From Paramecium octaurelia (taxonomy: Eukaryota; Ciliophora; Oligohymenophorea; Peniculida; Parameciidae): a stretch of DNA of 64,000 bases. The stretch spans positions 421,956-485,955 of the forward strand of contig CAJJDP010000070.1 of NCBI GenBank assembly GCA_905182995.1, read 5' to 3'. Below are positions 61,312 through 64,000 of the stretch, piece by piece; the stretch's first letter is position 1; the number at the start of each line of letters is the position of its first letter. The translations under genes and the position numbers were made by a program. The notes below the pieces were generated by a model. It did no database searches. It was given only the letters and a program-made list of their open reading frames with translations, and was not told where the DNA came from.

Positions 61312-62274
61312 TCAAGCCATTAGGATTAATGATTGATTATAAATTTCCTGCAGTCGCCAACCGCGTTTATAGATGTTGAATTTTCTATTCTAAATAATTT
61401 TCAATACTAGCCTATTTGTTGTTAAAATAATAGCATAGCGCAGGAAAAGCAGAAAGTGAAGTTTATAGCGTTGGAATGCTTTTGATCTTTCCAAGCACAT
61501 AGCAATTTTTTCACATACGAAATTATCGTCTTCTTTATAAAGATTAACGCCAATTAGCCTTCATCGAAAAATATTCTTTATGCCATAATAATATTATCCT
61601 ATACTTGCCTATTCTAATTTACTTTTATGTGCTTCCTCTACAAAAAATACCAATAATTGAGCAACTCTCTTCATATTAAATGAAATTATTATTTATTATT
61701 ATTGATATAATAAATAGTCAATAAACTTTAGATAATTCAAAGTTTACTTTTCAGAATCTAAATTAGTTTATGAGTTATACTTACTACCAACTCAACAATT
61801 TTAATAGAGAACGTCTAACTTAGTTTTTGATTCTATGATACGTCTCTTTTATCATGATTTTTGAGCCAACACTTCCAAAGCAAAAATCTTGATTTTCTAT
61901 TTGTTCAAAATTTTACAATCTTCGAAAAATTAATATTGATTATAAATTTAATAATGCAGTTCAAGATTATTACATATTTATTCGATTAAAACCTAAAATC
62001 TAATCAAATGATATTGGCCCTTTCTAATTGAGCTGTTATTTTTCATAGTCCTTCTATAAGAAAATAAGCATATTTCTCCTCATATATAACTAAATATGAA
62101 TCAAAAAATACTTAAGAAACATCAAATTAAGAGTTCATATATTAAATAGGAAATATTTGCTTCAATTTATTTTTCTAAAGCCCTCAAGTTTTCTTTCTTT
62201 TCACTTAATTGTTATTGTATCCATTATATAACCTTGCTTGATTTGGTTGGCAACACTTTTCTCTTAAACTTCAT
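61312..62274 (-). CDS. Unrecognised multi-exon gene
   Basis: Minus-strand protein-like pieces line up from MKFKRKVLPTKSSK (62274) through ENLRALEKQIEANISYLIYE, FQVLIEQICNNLELHYQIYN, MKRVAQLLVFFVEEAHKS, to EKIAMCLERSKAFQRYKLHF and the stop at 61312. Helical and basic overall. The pieces are in different frames and I could not place every intron, so this may be one gene or two (a second ATG at 61674). No family recognised. Confidence 0.4.
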
Positions 62275-62314
62275 TAATGTACTTATAAATAAAATTATCT
62301 AAAATATATTAAAA

Positions 62315-62796
62315 ATGCCCAAACCAATATAATAATTTGTTCAATTCGGACCCATCCAATTACCTTATTCACAGTTATTTATCTTAAGAAGGCATGTATT
62401 CGCTACAGTAAATTTAAAACCAGTGGCGCCAGGTTTTTTAAATCATAAATTAAAAGGTCATGTATTAGTTTGTTCAAGAAGGCCTGTAAAAAGGCTATAT
62501 GATATGACGGAAGTCGAAACTGTAGAATTTTGGATAACTGTCCAAGAAATTGCAAAAGTGATGTCTGATTTATATAAAGTAAGTATTTAATTAATTTTAT
62601 GACAAATTGCCATGTTTCCATTTAAGATGGAATGCATGCAGGTTAAACTATACCAAGTGTTCATTGCCATATCATTCCTTATTAAGGCAAGATTTTGATA
62701 TCTTAAGCTGAAAATTAAAAAACGGAGAGAAGTGAGGAAGATATGAATTAGGAAGCTTAAAAATTAAGAGCCCACTTTGAATAAAGTTTATTGTGA
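62315..62796 (+). CDS. HIT-family nucleotide hydrolase, FHIT-like, with apparent frameshift
   Basis: FHIT-type fold: FVQFGPIQLPYSQLFILRRH, NLKPVAPGHVLVCSRRPVKR, LYDMTEVETVEFWITVQE, then CHVSIQDGMHAGQTIPSVHC and HIIP. FHIT proteins split dinucleoside polyphosphates. The intron at about 62431-62454 (24 nt) is in phase. Between DLYK (62578) and KYLINFMTNCHVSIQDG the frame shifts: the spliced length is one base short of a multiple of three and there is no AG acceptor that could make an intron, so one A is probably missing from the AAA at 62576-62578. The HxHxH triad reads SVHCH: the first His is Ser, but the central catalytic His is kept. Confidence 0.8.
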
Positions 62797-63030
62797 TTTA
62801 TTTAATTGATTAATTATAAGTCAATAAAGAAATACATTTTTTGAATCTGCTATTAAATAACTTTTTTATGCTCTTCGATTAATTTTCAATACAATTAATT
62901 TTCTCATTTGAGGGGAATTATTTTTTCATATATAGTGCATCACTTATAAAAAGCATAATAAAATCAACCCTTTACATTATTTCAGTTCGGTTTTCTGTTA
63001 CTAATTCTTACAATCAATTAATAGATCAGA

Positions 63031-64000
63031 ATGTCTTATGGTGAAGCTTTAGTAACCTTCTTTAGAATTCTTTTTAAGTAGCAAAAGTTAGCTCTAGAAG
63101 TTTAAAACTGAAACTTTGACCAAGCAATATACTAAAATGTTATATAAATTAATTATAAAGTGACAACGGATAAGACCATCTTTGCAGCTACAAGCGTATG
63201 GCCTCATAAATGAGTAGCTTTTATATATATATATCCAAAAAGATTGTGGATTAATTGATCTGCAATTAACATATTGAGAATAAAGGCTATATTTGTCCTT
63301 ATTAATTTTGAGCGAGATTTTTTAAAGCCATCATTAATTCAGTAGTTAGAGACAGAAATCAGCTGCTCTATTCCTAAATATGGTGAATTGATTAAAGACT
63401 AAATAAAGGAATATTATTGTATCAATTTTAATACATCCTTTACGCCACTTCTCTAGAGAAATCGTATGAAGGCCCTAAAACGTTGACTCCATTTCTTTCA
63501 TCCAAAAAGTATTTATTAATTCACCCCATCTCAAATTAGTTAAGAAACATACAAATCTTCATTTGGAACTAGTGTTATTAATTAAGGATTAATTATACAT
63601 TTCATAAGATTGTTTCGTCAAGCCTTCTGTGAATAGGGTTTCTCATTAAGATTTTATCTAAAAATAATTGGATAAAAGCCTTATATAACAATTGATTTTT
63701 TGGTTTCTTAATTATTCAGTCTCCTTAGCAATAATATATAAAGCACTGAATCCGAACAAAAGATTAGCTTCAATACACAATTCTTACACTATTTCACAAC
63801 CATTAAAATATGAATGATCCTAATTTGAAGATAAAGAAATGTTAGAATTTTTTAGCCATCTTTAGCAATGCAAGTTTGAATAACTTATGTAAATATTGTT
63901 CAAACAATATCGCGATCTTTATATGTAACTATAATATTATAGTACTAAATTGACAATTGAGAAGTTAGAGGCACAACATGTTGCAACATTTTGGATATCT
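63031..64000 (+). CDS. Unrecognised gene running off the right edge
   Basis: Start MSYEFFLSS (63031) after removal of a 25-nt intron-like sequence. Downstream plus-strand segments are clearly coding: ERDFLKPSLIQQLETEISCS; GELIKDQIKEYYCINFNTSF; HTNLHLELVLLIKDQLYISQ (after a 28-nt intron near 63484-63511, ending AAAAAG); SLAIIYKALNPNKRLASIHN; and FEDKEMLEFFSHLQQCKFEQ to the window end. All-helical, perhaps a HEAT-like repeat protein. One in-frame TGA at 63815-63817 (between KYE and SQFEDKE) is unexplained, and the join near 63300 is uncertain. Confidence 0.5.

Overview
This is a gene-dense, AT-rich stretch of a ciliate macronuclear genome, most likely Paramecium. Three things in the sequence support that. 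First, long conserved proteins (ubiquitin-activating enzyme E1, ribosomal protein L13, PNO1, tRNA-guanine transglycosylase) read through only if TAA and TAG mean glutamine and TGA is the sole stop. Second, nearly every gene carries tiny introns of about 19 to 40 nt, mostly GTA...TAG, with a minority ending in AAG or CAG. Third, intergenic spacers are mostly tens to a few hundred bases. Standard-code ORF calling therefore shatters every gene. The coordinates below come from my own reading with TGA as the only stop and small introns removed; where the spliced length closed to a multiple of three I treat the model as good.

Layout. 1-10.1 kb: a K+ channel with a GYGD filter (minus, running off the left edge), RPL13, a large MAST/Rim15-like AGC kinase, acidic ribosomal protein P2, then a 1411-bp block present twice and separated by one N, which looks like an unmerged assembly overlap. 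The block carries a small unknown minus-strand gene and a divergent candidate protein phosphatase-1 regulator. 10.1-17.7 kb: UBA1, a coiled-coil protein, and a minus-strand protein with a very Q-rich C-terminus. 17.7-25 kb: a tandem two-pore K+ channel in one reading frame, tRNA-guanine transglycosylase, an unrecognised protein and a short-chain dehydrogenase. 25-32.1 kb: a MORN/calpain-like fusion, a WEE1-like kinase, two unknown genes and PNO1. 32.1-45.5 kb: a large membrane protein, an EF-hand protein, a 96-residue PARP-finger-like protein, a long coiled coil, an unknown multi-exon gene, a polytopic membrane protein and a NEK kinase. 45.5-57.4 kb: a secreted protein, a small gene, a COG3-like protein, two disordered or helical proteins, a MORN protein, a membrane RING-H2 ligase and a WRAP53/TCAB1 homologue. 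57.4-64 kb: a degenerate hybrid histidine kinase, a cathepsin-D-like protease, an unknown minus-strand gene, a HIT-family protein with an apparent one-base frameshift, and a gene running off the right edge.

There is no sign of operons, CRISPR, tRNA or rRNA genes, or transposons. The genes are a normal mix of housekeeping (translation, ubiquitin, tRNA modification, ribosome assembly, Golgi tethering, telomerase RNP), signalling kinases, and ciliate-style ion channels. The most unusual items are the double channel with a CCHC zinc knuckle after each cyclic-nucleotide-binding domain, the MORN-calpain protein that has lost its catalytic histidine, the SILK/RVxF protein, and the decayed phosphorelay protein.
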